From JACKII01 sp041687435 (lineage in GTDB: Bacteria > Pseudomonadota > Alphaproteobacteria > Bin95), in contig JAWLBX010000047.1 of assembly GCA_041687435.1 (NCBI GenBank), positions 1 through 8,570 of the forward strand: a stretch of DNA of 8,570 bases. The letters run 5' to 3'. How positions within the stretch are numbered: the first letter of the stretch is position 1; each line of letters begins with the position of its first letter. Below are positions 1-6,610 of this stretch, one piece after another. The notes beneath the pieces were generated by a model. The model saw only the letters and a program-made list of their open reading frames with translations. It made no database searches and was not told the DNA's origin. The position numbers were made by a program, and so were the translations under genes.

Positions 1-91
1 CAAAAGCCAGGTTGCTGAGCCATCGCGACACTCCTTGATCCGATGACCCTAACGATTCACAAAATTCGGCCAAACGCCAGGGTTTCCGGAG

Positions 92-481
92 GTGTCCACT
101 TTTAAACTTGTAGAGTCAGTCGATGAATGTATCTTGCAAAACCCGAGCGACTATATCGCTGCAATCAGGTCGATCTTTGGCGCAAACGAAAACCTATTTA
201 AACTCATGTACGGGGTTTCCCGCTTAGACGCGCGCACCGCAGGTGAAAAAATCGAAAAAGATCAACAAACGCTTTATAATGGCTCTCGCAATCTTCAATC
301 TGCCAGCGCAAAATCCTTGGAAGCATTCAAAAATTGGATTAATGCCGCTCATTTCTACAGACATGAACCAGGCGAAGAAGAACCGAACCAACCAACTGAG
401 GAAGTTGCGATACTTCTAATTTCACAAGGTATCGCCTACGTACGATGGCTTGCAAAGCTAGATAAAATAAAAAGGGGCTGA
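92..481 (+). CDS. Unrecognised 129-aa soluble protein in AT-rich DNA
   Basis: I do not recognise the family. The protein is hydrophilic and mostly helical by composition, with no signal peptide or membrane segment. The C-terminal third is the most distinctive part: a Trp/His/Tyr-rich patch (NWINAAHFYRHE, about residues 81-92), an acidic-proline linker (GEEEPNQPTEE), then an amphipathic helix ending in ISQGIAYVRWLAKLDK. That pattern recalls short helical conserved hypothetical proteins, but no catalytic motif is visible. The only start in frame is GTG at 92; an in-frame TAA lies at 50-52 and no ATG lies between. The Shine-Dalgarno-like GGAGG (88-92) overlaps this GTG instead of preceding it, so initiation is odd and the 5' end may be altered by rearrangement. 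Base use is clearly more AT-rich than the genes to its right, and its stop codon sits at the point where homology to the neighbouring methyltransferase ends. The gene is real with moderate confidence; its function is unknown. Confidence 0.55.
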   Translation: MSTFKLVESVDECILQNPSDYIAAIRSIFGANENLFKLMYGVSRLDARTAGEKIEKDQQTLYNGSRNLQSASAKSLEAFKNWINAAHFYRHEPGEEEPNQPTEEVAILLISQGIAYVRWLAKLDKIKRG

Positions 482-848
482 GAGGACCGTAACCGCGACC
501 ACCACATCGAAGCTGGCGGTATCGAATGGCAGGGTTTTCGGCTCTTGCGATCTGGAACGGGATATCCTGCCCTTCCTGGTTTGCGCGCGCACGGGCGGCG
601 GCGATCATGCGTTCCGAAGAATCCGCGCCGGCGACGCGCGCGCCTTGCCGGGAAACCTCCAATGCCAGAATGCCATCACCACACCCCACATCGAGAACCT
701 TCAGGCCGGAGGCTGGCCCAACGAGATCAAGGATGAGTTCCTGTTCCAGCGCATCCGTGATCCGGCCGAGATCGCTTTGCCGCCAAGCGGCATAGGCAGG
801 CGGCAGCGCCGCAATTGCCGAATGCTGAGGCTCAGTTGCTATGATCAA
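482..848 (-). pseudogene. Class I SAM-dependent methyltransferase, frameshifted and truncated
   Basis: This is the N-terminal part of a class I (Rossmann-fold) SAM-dependent methyltransferase. A likely TTG start at 848-846 overlaps the stop of the upstream acetyltransferase gene, which suggests translational coupling. The frame reads through a helical lead (YAAWRQSDLGRITDALEQEL), then SAM-binding motif I (VLDVGCGDGILALEVSRQGA), then the acidic-loop region (AGADSSERMIAAARARA). After the AEN of motif II the frame goes wrong. Dropping one C from the CCC at 534-532 restores the expected FDTASFDVVVAVTVL, which then runs to about 482. There homology stops abruptly at the edge of the AT-rich segment, so the C-terminal half is missing. 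The coding capacity is therefore broken twice, by a one-base frameshift and by a deletion or insertion breakpoint. The original substrate cannot be told. The assignment to the methyltransferase fold is firm; the frameshift alone could be a sequencing error, but the truncation could not. Confidence 0.8.
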
Positions 849-1405
849 CCGCAAGAAAGCGTCGGCAGGCCCGGACCGCCAGCCCGCGAACTGCGGCGTT
901 CGAAAAGAATGACATCGTGCCAGACGCCGTCGAGATGGCCATAGCGTTCCCGGAAGCCGACTTCGCGAAAGCCGCATTTGCGGTGAAGCGCACAACTCGC
1001 CGTGTTCGCAGCCATGATTTGCGATTGCAGGGTCCAGTACCCTGCCCGCTCGGACTCGGCAATCAAGCGTCCCAACAACGCGGCACCAACTCCCTGGCCG
1101 CGTGCGTCTTGTGAGATGTAGACGCTGACCTCAGCGACTCCAGCAGCGCCTCAGGTGTCGGGAACGGGCGACAAGGCGGCCCAACCCAACAGGCGGCCAT
1201 CAGGCATCCAGGCGGCGATCCGGACGAGATCCAAATGACTCGCATCCCAATCGCGCCACAACGGTGGCGTCAGCCGGAACGCGGCGAAGCCAGTTGCCAA
1301 ACCCTCCGCCAGGATCTGCCGCACCTGCTTCCAGTCGCTGCGCTGGAACGGCGCGATATCAAAGGCCATATGCGTAGCAGCGTTTTCGGGTGTTTCAGCT
1401 GACAT
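845..1405 (-). pseudogene. GNAT N-acetyltransferase (phosphinothricin/ArsN1-like) with in-frame TGA
   Basis: This is a GNAT-fold acetyl-CoA-dependent N-acetyltransferase of the type that acetylates phosphinothricin, arsinothricin or similar amino acids. It starts at ATG 1405-1403, nine nucleotides after GGGAGG. Residues 1-84 hold the N-terminal half (RSDWKQVRQILAEGLATG, then RLLGWAALSPVPDT). Codon 85 is TGA (1153-1151). The same frame continues without interruption as GAAGVAEVSVYISQDARGQGVGAALL, which contains the acetyl-CoA pyrophosphate loop, and then ALHRKCGFREVGFRERYGHLDGVWHDVILFER to the stop at 845. In family members I recall, the TGA position is usually Cys in a DRCVYxGVAEVS-type segment, so a TGC/TGT to TGA nonsense change is the simplest reading. 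Full length would be 186 codons, normal for the family. It follows the ABM monooxygenase gene by 14 nt and overlaps the methyltransferase, so the three form one operon. It is most likely a pseudogene; Sec insertion is a remote alternative. Confidence 0.85.
1144..1150 (-). other. 5' arm of a hairpin just after the in-frame TGA
   Basis: Directly after the TGA at 1153-1151, the minus-strand RNA reads GGCGCUG (1150-1144), then a 16-nt loop, then CAGCGUC (1127-1121). The arms form seven pairs including one G-U. The location resembles where bacterial SECIS elements lie, but a stem this short is common by chance in GC-rich coding DNA. I do not claim a SECIS function. Confidence 0.2.
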
Positions 1406-1419
1406 TTCGTCGAGCCTCC

Positions 1420-1767
1420 CTACTCCGCCGCCACGGCAGCTTCCACAGCCGCGCCATCCACCCGCGTCTCGCCCTTTTCGTTATCCACCGTCACATACGT
1501 GTCGTACCACGTGAGCCGCGGCTTCACGCCGAAGCGTTCGGTCAGCGTCTCCAGCAGTTCGTCGGTGTACCAAGCCTCGGCGGCTGCGCGGCTTTCCCAG
1601 AGGTAAACACCGCCGCCGCCGGCCTCGCCGTTCAGGTAGTGCTTGCGGATCAGGCCCTTGCCCTCCAGCGCGCGGTAGGTCGGGGCCGAGGCCGTGCCGC
1701 CGGCAATCGCCTGCTCCTTCGTGCGCTGCGGCAGGTCGAACTGAACGATGACAATGCATTGGCTCAT
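1420..1767 (-). CDS. YdhR-like monooxygenase-family protein (ABM dimeric alpha/beta barrel)
   Basis: This is a 115-aa cytoplasmic protein of the YdhR-like group of the ABM superfamily. These small ferredoxin-like folds dimerise, and several act as cofactor-free oxygenases or stress proteins. Visible markers are the first strand CIVIVQFDLP (residues 4-13), then the family signature GLIRKHYLNGEAGGGGVYLW (38-57), and the following helix SRAAAEAWYTDELLETLTERFG (59-80). The final strand YDTYVTV (88-94) is followed by an Ala-rich tail. The length is typical. ATG at 1767-1765 is preceded by GGGAGAG with a 6-nt gap, which fixes the start. It is the first gene of a minus-strand operon with the GNAT gene 14 nt downstream, and it is the only gene there that remains intact. 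A candidate promoter lies at 1919-1892. The substrate is unknown; a role in oxidising a quinone or aromatic-like compound is inference from the family. Confidence 0.85.
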   Translation of the reverse strand: MSQCIVIVQFDLPQRTKEQAIAGGTASAPTYRALEGKGLIRKHYLNGEAGGGGVYLWESRAAAEAWYTDELLETLTERFGVKPRLTWYDTYVTVDNEKGETRVDGAAVEAAVAAE

Positions 1768-1891
1768 GATGATCTCTCCCTAACGGCGATGGCTGGCCGG
1801 GACAGGCCGCAGCACACTCCGACCGTGAGCATGCAGCCTGCCGCGAAACCGGCACAGCGGCAACCGCCTTCTCGTCGGAACCGGCGCCAAC

Positions 1892-1919
1892 CATATAAAC
1901 ACTCCGCCGCAGTCGTAAA
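1892..1919 (-). promoter_or_regulatory. Candidate promoter for the ABM/GNAT/methyltransferase operon
   Basis: On the minus strand TTTACG (1919-1914) and TATATG (1897-1892) are separated by 16 nt. Each matches the sigma-70 consensus at four of six positions. The site lies in the 217-nt divergent spacer between the ABM gene and the TauD-like gene, about 125 nt before the ABM start, so the leader would be long. Found by eye only. Confidence 0.3.
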
Positions 1920-1984
1920 GACGGGCGCTCGCTGCCATAATGCGCCCAAAGTGCAACGCAGCCACTCCGGGAGACCGACCCATC

Positions 1985-3061
1985 ATGCCTGACGGCCAGA
2001 GCTACATCATCCCCGCCGACCTGCCCGCCCCGATCGAAGGACCGAGCGCCTGGTACGGGCCGGACCTGAAAAACTCGACCGACTGGATTTACCAACTCAG
2101 CGATGGCGACATCGCCGAGATCGAAGCGGCGATGAAGCCGCTCGCTGCGCGTGAGGCGGATATCGCCCAGCTGACCCAGGCCGACTTCCCGCTGCCGACG
2201 CTCGGCCCGAAGCTGAAAGAGCTTTGCAATGAAGTACTGAACGGCCGCGGCTTTCAATTGATGCGCGGCCTGCCGGTAGAACGCTACAGCATCCGCGAGA
2301 GCGCCACCGCCTATTTCGGCATCGGCACCTATTTCGGCAACGCGCGCAGCCAGAACGCCAAGGGGCATGTGCTGGGCCATGTGAAGGACCTGGGCCTGTC
2401 AACCGACGACCCGAAGGTGCGCATCTACCAGACGACCGAGCGCCAGACCTTTCACACAGACTCGACCGATATCGTGGCGCTGCTCTGCCTGAAGACGGCG
2501 AAGGAAGGCGGGCTTTCCTCCCTGGTCAGCACCATGACCATCTATAATGAGATGTACCGCCGCGCGCCCGACCTGCTGTGGGAGCTGTTCCAGCCGTTCG
2601 CCACCGACCGCCGCGGCGAGATTCCCGAGGGCAAGCTGCCCTATTTCGAAATCCCGGTATTCAACTACTACGAGGGCTATCTGTCCGCCATCTATGCCCG
2701 CCGCTATATCGAGAGCGCGCGCAGGCTGGAAGGCGTGCCACCGCTGACCGAAAAACAGACGGCAGCGCTGGACCTGTTCGACTCGCTGGCGGAATCCTAC
2801 GACCTGCGGCTCGACATGGACTTTCAGCCGGGCGACATGCAGTGGGTCCACAACCACACCACCCTGCACGACCGCACCGCCTTCGTGGACTGGCCGGAGC
2901 CGGAGCGCTGGCGCCACCTGCTGCGCCTCTGGCTGGCCGCACCGGGCGCCCGCCCGCTGGCCCCGATCTATGCGGAACGTTATGGCAAGGTGGATATCGG
3001 CGACCGTGGCGGCATCATCGTGCCCGGCTCCCGCATGAACGCGCCGCTGGAGGCGGTGTAG
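1985..3061 (+). CDS. TauD/TfdA-family Fe(II)/2-oxoglutarate-dependent dioxygenase
   Basis: This encodes a 358-aa cytoplasmic non-haem iron dioxygenase, a family that couples 2-oxoglutarate decarboxylation to hydroxylation of a substrate such as a sulfonate, aryloxyalkanoate or betaine. The facial triad is visible: His157 and Asp159 in QTFHTDSTD, and a distal His in HNHTTLHDRTAF, most likely His295. The Arg that binds 2-oxoglutarate would lie in RWRHLLRLWL (308-317). The N-terminal FQLMRGLPVE (90-99) matches the usual GF-x-hh-RGhP strand. All key residues are present, so the enzyme should be active. The frame is open from 1940, but I place the start at ATG 1985 because GGGAG (1969-1973) precedes it by 11 nt and the extra 15 residues look like leader. 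It is divergent from the ABM operon and convergent with the LLM gene at 3133. The substrate is not predictable; the length is larger than TauD (about 280 aa) and nearer the gamma-butyrobetaine-hydroxylase-like range. Confidence 0.9.
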   Translation: MPDGQSYIIPADLPAPIEGPSAWYGPDLKNSTDWIYQLSDGDIAEIEAAMKPLAAREADIAQLTQADFPLPTLGPKLKELCNEVLNGRGFQLMRGLPVERYSIRESATAYFGIGTYFGNARSQNAKGHVLGHVKDLGLSTDDPKVRIYQTTERQTFHTDSTDIVALLCLKTAKEGGLSSLVSTMTIYNEMYRRAPDLLWELFQPFATDRRGEIPEGKLPYFEIPVFNYYEGYLSAIYARRYIESARRLEGVPPLTEKQTAALDLFDSLAESYDLRLDMDFQPGDMQWVHNHTTLHDRTAFVDWPEPERWRHLLRLWLAAPGARPLAPIYAERYGKVDIGDRGGIIVPGSRMNAPLEAV

Positions 3062-3084
3062 CCGCTACGGCCGAATGAGAGACC

Positions 3085-3118
3085 GGCCCCGGACGATGGC
3101 TTCACCATCTCCGGGGCC
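3085..3118. terminator. Shared hairpin between convergent genes
   Basis: GGCCCCGGA (3085-3093) pairs with TCCGGGGCC (3110-3118), and inside it GATGG (3095-3099) pairs with CCATC (3105-3109). The loop is five bases and a single C at 3094 is bulged, giving 14 base pairs in total. It lies in the 71-nt gap between the stop of the dioxygenase gene (3061) and the stop of the LLM gene (3133), which fits a bidirectional terminator. Neither side has a clear U-tract, so the mechanism may be RNA stabilisation or anti-readthrough rather than classic intrinsic termination. Confidence 0.65.
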
Positions 3119-3132
3119 CGGCGGTTGGGCTG

Positions 3133-4218
3133 TTATTCCGCCGCCAGCAGCCGCGGGACGTTCATGGCCTGGACGTGGGGCAGCACCTCCTTCGCGAACA
3201 AGCGCAGCATATCCAGCGTGCGCTCCTGCCCGTAATAGGGCGGGTAATGCAGCATCAGCGAGGTGGTGCCGACCGCCTTGAACTCCTCGATCTTGCGCAG
3301 CACCGTATCCGGCGAGCCGTGCAGGATGGTGCCGTCCATCAGGTTGTCGTAGGCGAACTGCTCATCGCCGCTCTTGTCCGAGATGTCCCCCAGATAGCCG
3401 CCCGTCTTGGCGCCGCCAGCCATGAAGCTCTTCATGTGCTGGGTAATGCCTGCCTCGCTGAGTTCCTTCGCCTTGGCATCGGTCTCGCCCACAAAGGTCA
3501 TGCGGCAGACATCGACATCGCCGAACGCCGGGTTCTGGTTATAGGGCGCCGGCGCCTGCCCCATGTGTTTGCGGTAGTGCGCGATATGCTCGCCGATCAC
3601 CTCCACACTGGGCAGGGTGGACTGCATCAGGCCGAAACCGTTGCGCGCCGCCATGGCAATCGACTCGTTCGTACCCGCGCCCATATAGAACGGCGGGTGC
3701 GGCTGCTGGATAGGCTGCGGAAATATCTCCCACTCGCCCGAAACATCGAAATTGAAGTGCCTGCCCTTTGCCGTGACCTGCTTTTTGTGGAACCCGTCCA
3801 GAATCAGGGGGATCGCTTCCGCCTGGATCGCGCGGCGCTCCTCGTACGAGATGCCCAGCCCCTCGAACTCGTACGGCCGATAGCCGGAGCCCATGCCAAG
3901 CTGGAAACGGCCGTTGGAGAGAATGTCGACAAAGGCGGCGTTCTCGACGATCCGCAGCGGATGGTGCAGCGGCACCACCATCACCGCCGCGCCCAGTTTG
4001 ATGACGCTGGTCTTGGCCGCAAGATAGGTCAGATAGCTGAACGGGTCCGGCAGAATGCCGTAGCGGTTGGAGAAATGGTGTTCCGCAATCCAAACGCTGT
4101 CGAAACCGAGTTGCTCGATTTCCAGGATTTCGCGCGTTACCCGCTCGTGCACGCCCTGGTGGGGATAGGGCTCAGTCTTCGGGTCCGGGTGGGAGGTATA
4201 AAGAATGCCGACTTGCAT
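3133..4218 (-). CDS. LLM-class (bacterial luciferase-like) flavin-dependent oxidoreductase
   Basis: This encodes a 361-aa TIM-barrel oxidoreductase of the bacterial luciferase-like superfamily, which uses reduced FMN (or F420 in some members) for monooxygenation or hydride transfer. The N-terminal strand MQVGILYTSH is followed by LGFDSVWIAEHHF (38-49), the family's typical (A)EHH segment. SNGRFQLGMGSGYRPYEFEGLGI (101-123) is the G-rich flavin/phosphate region, and GSPDTVLRKIEEF (301-313) is the standard C-terminal helix. The frame is open further upstream to 4290, but ATG 4218-4216 begins directly at the conserved first strand. AAGGA lies 12 nt before it, so I chose this start. It is transcribed away from the operon at 4379 and converges on the dioxygenase gene. 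The retained EHH segment resembles luciferase and nitrilotriacetate-monooxygenase-like members; the substrate is unknown. It is clearly a different subfamily from the second LLM protein at 6607. Confidence 0.9.
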   Translation of the reverse strand: MQVGILYTSHPDPKTEPYPHQGVHERVTREILEIEQLGFDSVWIAEHHFSNRYGILPDPFSYLTYLAAKTSVIKLGAAVMVVPLHHPLRIVENAAFVDILSNGRFQLGMGSGYRPYEFEGLGISYEERRAIQAEAIPLILDGFHKKQVTAKGRHFNFDVSGEWEIFPQPIQQPHPPFYMGAGTNESIAMAARNGFGLMQSTLPSVEVIGEHIAHYRKHMGQAPAPYNQNPAFGDVDVCRMTFVGETDAKAKELSEAGITQHMKSFMAGGAKTGGYLGDISDKSGDEQFAYDNLMDGTILHGSPDTVLRKIEEFKAVGTTSLMLHYPPYYGQERTLDMLRLFAKEVLPHVQAMNVPRLLAAE

Positions 4219-4262
4219 GATCCGGGGCGTCCTTCCGTCTTTCGGGTGGTGTCTGTCATTCG

Positions 4263-4290
4263 ACTTTAGGCCACCATAACCCAGCCGCAA
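4263..4290 (-). promoter_or_regulatory. Candidate promoter for the LLM gene at 3133-4218
   Basis: On the minus strand TTGCGG (4290-4285) and TAAAGT (4268-4263) are 16 nt apart, about 45 nt before the ATG at 4218. This is a fair sigma-70-like pair within the 160-nt divergent spacer shared with the plus-strand operon. Found by eye only. Confidence 0.35.
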
Positions 4291-4310
4291 CCGCGGAGCC
4301 TAGAGGGCAG

Positions 4311-4340
4311 TTGGCTGCACCGAGGCGCACAGGATAGAGT
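4311..4340 (+). promoter_or_regulatory. Candidate promoter for the ADH-like/MaoC-like/LLM operon
   Basis: TTGGCT (4311-4316) and TAGAGT (4335-4340) are 18 nt apart and lie about 40 nt before ATG 4379. The -10 match is only moderate. It sits in the same divergent spacer as the minus-strand candidate, so a shared regulator binding between them is possible, but no clear operator repeat is visible. Confidence 0.3.
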
Positions 4341-4378
4341 GCGCTTCCCTGTCAATCCCCCATCGCCGGAGCTTCGCC

Positions 4379-5593
4379 ATGACCTATGCCCCCTTCCGTG
4401 CCGCCGGCCATCCGTGGCGCCTTTATTGCGGCGCGGGTGTGCTGGAACAGAACCTGGGCGAGGCCATGCAGCGGGCCGGGGCCAGCCGCGCCTTCGTCAT
4501 CTGCTCGCCCTCCGTCAACCGACGCACCGACACGGTAGCGCGGATCGCGGCTGCATTGGGCGAACGCTATGCCGGCGTGTTCGACGGCATTGAAAAGGAC
4601 TCGACCTATGCCAGCGTCCAGGCCGCCACCGATGCCGCGCGCACAGCCGGGGCCGACCTGCTGATCGCGGCGGGCGGCGGCAGCGTGCTGGTCGCGGTGC
4701 GGGTGGTGGCGATCTATCTGGGAGAGACAGGCTTCCCGTTCGAGCTGATGACGCAATATCCGGAGGGAAAGCCCGCCTACAGCCCGCGGCTCAACGCGCC
4801 GAAGCTGCCGATCATCAACGTGCCGACGACGCCGAACAGCGCGGTCAACCGGGCGGGCTCCGGCCTGAAAAACCCGGATATTGACCATCGCATGGAATAT
4901 TTCGACCCCAAGACGCGGCCGCATTCGATCTTTCTGGACGAAGCGGTGCTGTTGTCATCACCGCCCGAGGTGGTGCGCTCGACTGCGACGACGGTTTTTG
5001 CTGGCACGCTGTCGGCACTGTCGCAGACAGGGATCAACCCGCTGGTGGAAGGCGACCACCGGCAGGCGTTCCGCCTGGCTCATAATGCCTACCTTCGCCT
5101 GATGGACGAGCCCGCCAATGCGGCACTGCGCATCGATCTGGCGCTTGCCGCCTTTTTGCAGAACCGGGCGGAAGACGACGGCCGCAAGCGGTTTTCCGGC
5201 GGTCCGTTCTCCGGCAACTATGCCGTCTCGACCGCCCTGCATGTGCGCTATCCGCATGTCGGCCAGGGTGAAAGCACATCGGTGGTGCATGCCACGGCCC
5301 TGCGCCTGGCCGAAACGGTGGAGCCGGACGCCGCGCGGCAGGTGGCGGAGGGGCTCGGCATTTGGCGCGATGGCATGAGCGTGGACGAGGCCGCAGCGGC
5401 GGTTGCGGACCGGCTGGAGGCGATCTATGCCCAGAGCGGGATGCCGACCCGCGTCAGCCAGCTTGGCATTCCCGAGGACGACCTGCCCAACATCGCCGCC
5501 GAGACGGTGAAAAACTTCAACGCCAACCGCGGCGCCCGCTCGCCGGAGCAGCAGGTGGCGGACGCGCTCAGGCTCTTGCAGGCGGCATGGTAG
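4379..5593 (+). CDS. Iron-containing alcohol dehydrogenase-fold protein lacking canonical metal ligands
   Basis: This encodes a 404-aa protein of the Fe-ADH / maleylacetate reductase / dehydroquinate-synthase-like fold, normally NAD(P)H-dependent. GGGS (residues 99-102, LLIAAGGGSVLVAVR) matches the pyrophosphate loop, but the usual GGGSxxDxxK becomes GGGSVLVAVR, losing the Asp and changing the Lys to Arg. The PTTxGTGSE loop is PTTPNSAVNRAGS (149-161). The metal-site segment DALxH reads GTLSA (209-213), and the VPHG segment reads VGQG (294-297); the other ligand His is also not evident near 280-290. So all four usual metal ligands appear replaced, judged by eye. ATG 4379 is preceded by GGAG with a 7-nt gap. 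The gene leads an operon with the MaoC-like gene 48 nt downstream. It could be a metal-independent reductase, as maleylacetate reductases partly are, or a pseudoenzyme. The fold is confident; the activity is not. Confidence 0.85.
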   Translation: MTYAPFRAAGHPWRLYCGAGVLEQNLGEAMQRAGASRAFVICSPSVNRRTDTVARIAAALGERYAGVFDGIEKDSTYASVQAATDAARTAGADLLIAAGGGSVLVAVRVVAIYLGETGFPFELMTQYPEGKPAYSPRLNAPKLPIINVPTTPNSAVNRAGSGLKNPDIDHRMEYFDPKTRPHSIFLDEAVLLSSPPEVVRSTATTVFAGTLSALSQTGINPLVEGDHRQAFRLAHNAYLRLMDEPANAALRIDLALAAFLQNRAEDDGRKRFSGGPFSGNYAVSTALHVRYPHVGQGESTSVVHATALRLAETVEPDAARQVAEGLGIWRDGMSVDEAAAAVADRLEAIYAQSGMPTRVSQLGIPEDDLPNIAAETVKNFNANRGARSPEQQVADALRLLQAAW

Positions 5594-5641
5594 CGGTGTG
5601 AGACTGGGCGCAACGAGAAAACCAGCCCGAGGATTCGCCCC

Positions 5642-6610
5642 ATGGCCCACAACCCCAACAGCCTGTTTTCGGAGGAGACGCTGCGCGCCGCCGGCTTCCC
5701 GACCATCTCCTATGACGTGCTGGCGGTCGGAACCGAAATGCGCTCCGACGAGCGGCACCTGCGGCCGGAAGATACGGAGGCCTATGCCTGGGCGGTGGAG
5801 GACGAAGACCCCTGGTTTTTCGGCCCCTCCCCCTGCGGCGGCGCGATCTGCCACCCGACCCTGCTGGCGAACCAGGCGCTGCTGCTGCGCCACAACCGCT
5901 TCGTCGTGCCGGCGGGCCTGCACGCGCGCATGGTGTTCCGGTTCCACAAGGCGATCCCGCTCGGCGCCCGCGCGCGGACCACGGGCGAGGTGGTGGACAA
6001 GTATTGGCGGCGCGAGAAGCCCTACATGGTGACCGCGTTCGAGACGCGGGGCGAGGATGGCACGCTCTACACCAGCGGCCGCTTCGTGCAGATGCTGTTT
6101 GCGAAGGAAACGGCGCCCGCTGCCGGCTCCACCGCCGGCTCGAACCGGTCGGGCGACGCGGCACTGTCCTATGACGAGAGCATCGCGCAGGCGGAGGGCC
6201 GCGGCGGCCGGCTGGAGCGGGGCATGGCGCTGCCGGCGCTCAGCCGCACGCTGCAGCAGCGCCAGATCGACATCTACAGCGGCATCCGCCCCTTCTCGAT
6301 CCACACGGATGAGGACTGGGCCCGGCGGAAGGGCTTCGCCACCACCATCGCCCAGGGCATGATGAGCACCGCCTACATCTCCACCCTGATGACACACGCG
6401 GTCGGCGCGGGCTTCGTCGAGGGCGGTACGATGGACGCGAAATTCCTGCGGCCCGTGCTCTGCGGCGACACGCTGGAGGTGACGGGCAGCGTCGCCGGCT
6501 TCAGCCGTGACGACGACGGTCGCGTCCGCGCCCACGTGACGGCGGCGGCCGTCAACCAGCGCGGCGAGCAGACCATGGCGGGCATGGCGAGCGGGATTTG
6601 CACGGAGTGA
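5642..6610 (+). CDS. MaoC / FAS1-like double-hotdog dehydratase-family protein
   Basis: This encodes a 322-aa protein with two hotdog domains: an N-terminal FAS1-like dehydratase half (about 20-155, with YAWAVEDEDPWFFGPSPCGG and HPTLLANQALL) and a C-terminal MaoC-like half (about 195-320). Family members hydrate or dehydrate enoyl/hydroxyacyl thioesters. In the MaoC half, the hydratase motif SGDxNPxHxD is altered to SGIRPFSIHTD (213-223), and the downstream AHG becomes AQG (237-239). The Asp of the Asp/His pair is therefore absent although His221 remains. The late segment TMDAKFLRPVLCGDTLEVTG (263-282) is a normal hotdog FxxPVxxGDTL strand, supporting the fold. ATG 5642 follows GAGGA by 8 nt. 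The stop overlaps the GTG of the next gene by 4 nt, so the two are translationally coupled. A Ser/Gly/Ala linker (about 160-172) separates the halves. It may act on a non-CoA substrate; true activity is uncertain. Confidence 0.87.
   Translation: MAHNPNSLFSEETLRAAGFPTISYDVLAVGTEMRSDERHLRPEDTEAYAWAVEDEDPWFFGPSPCGGAICHPTLLANQALLLRHNRFVVPAGLHARMVFRFHKAIPLGARARTTGEVVDKYWRREKPYMVTAFETRGEDGTLYTSGRFVQMLFAKETAPAAGSTAGSNRSGDAALSYDESIAQAEGRGGRLERGMALPALSRTLQQRQIDIYSGIRPFSIHTDEDWARRKGFATTIAQGMMSTAYISTLMTHAVGAGFVEGGTMDAKFLRPVLCGDTLEVTGSVAGFSRDDDGRVRAHVTAAAVNQRGEQTMAGMASGICTE

Noticed and set aside
92..481. HEPN-type toxin or abortive-infection protein assignment
   Set aside because: The helical, His-containing C-terminus is suggestive, but the Rx4-6H motif is not present, so I leave the function open.
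1940..1984. Upstream extension of the dioxygenase gene
   Set aside because: The 15 extra residues do not look conserved, and a GGGAG site precedes the ATG at 1985 instead.
1481..2380. 299-codon minus-strand open frame spanning the ABM gene and the start of the dioxygenase gene
   Set aside because: It crosses two well-supported genes in another frame and has no coherent domain.
3175..4269. 364-codon plus-strand open frame opposite the first LLM gene
   Set aside because: The minus strand encodes an unmistakable LLM protein; this frame is an Arg/Val/His-rich shadow.
4219..4290. Upstream extension of the first LLM gene
   Set aside because: The conserved first beta-strand begins at the ATG at 4218; the extension covers the candidate promoter.
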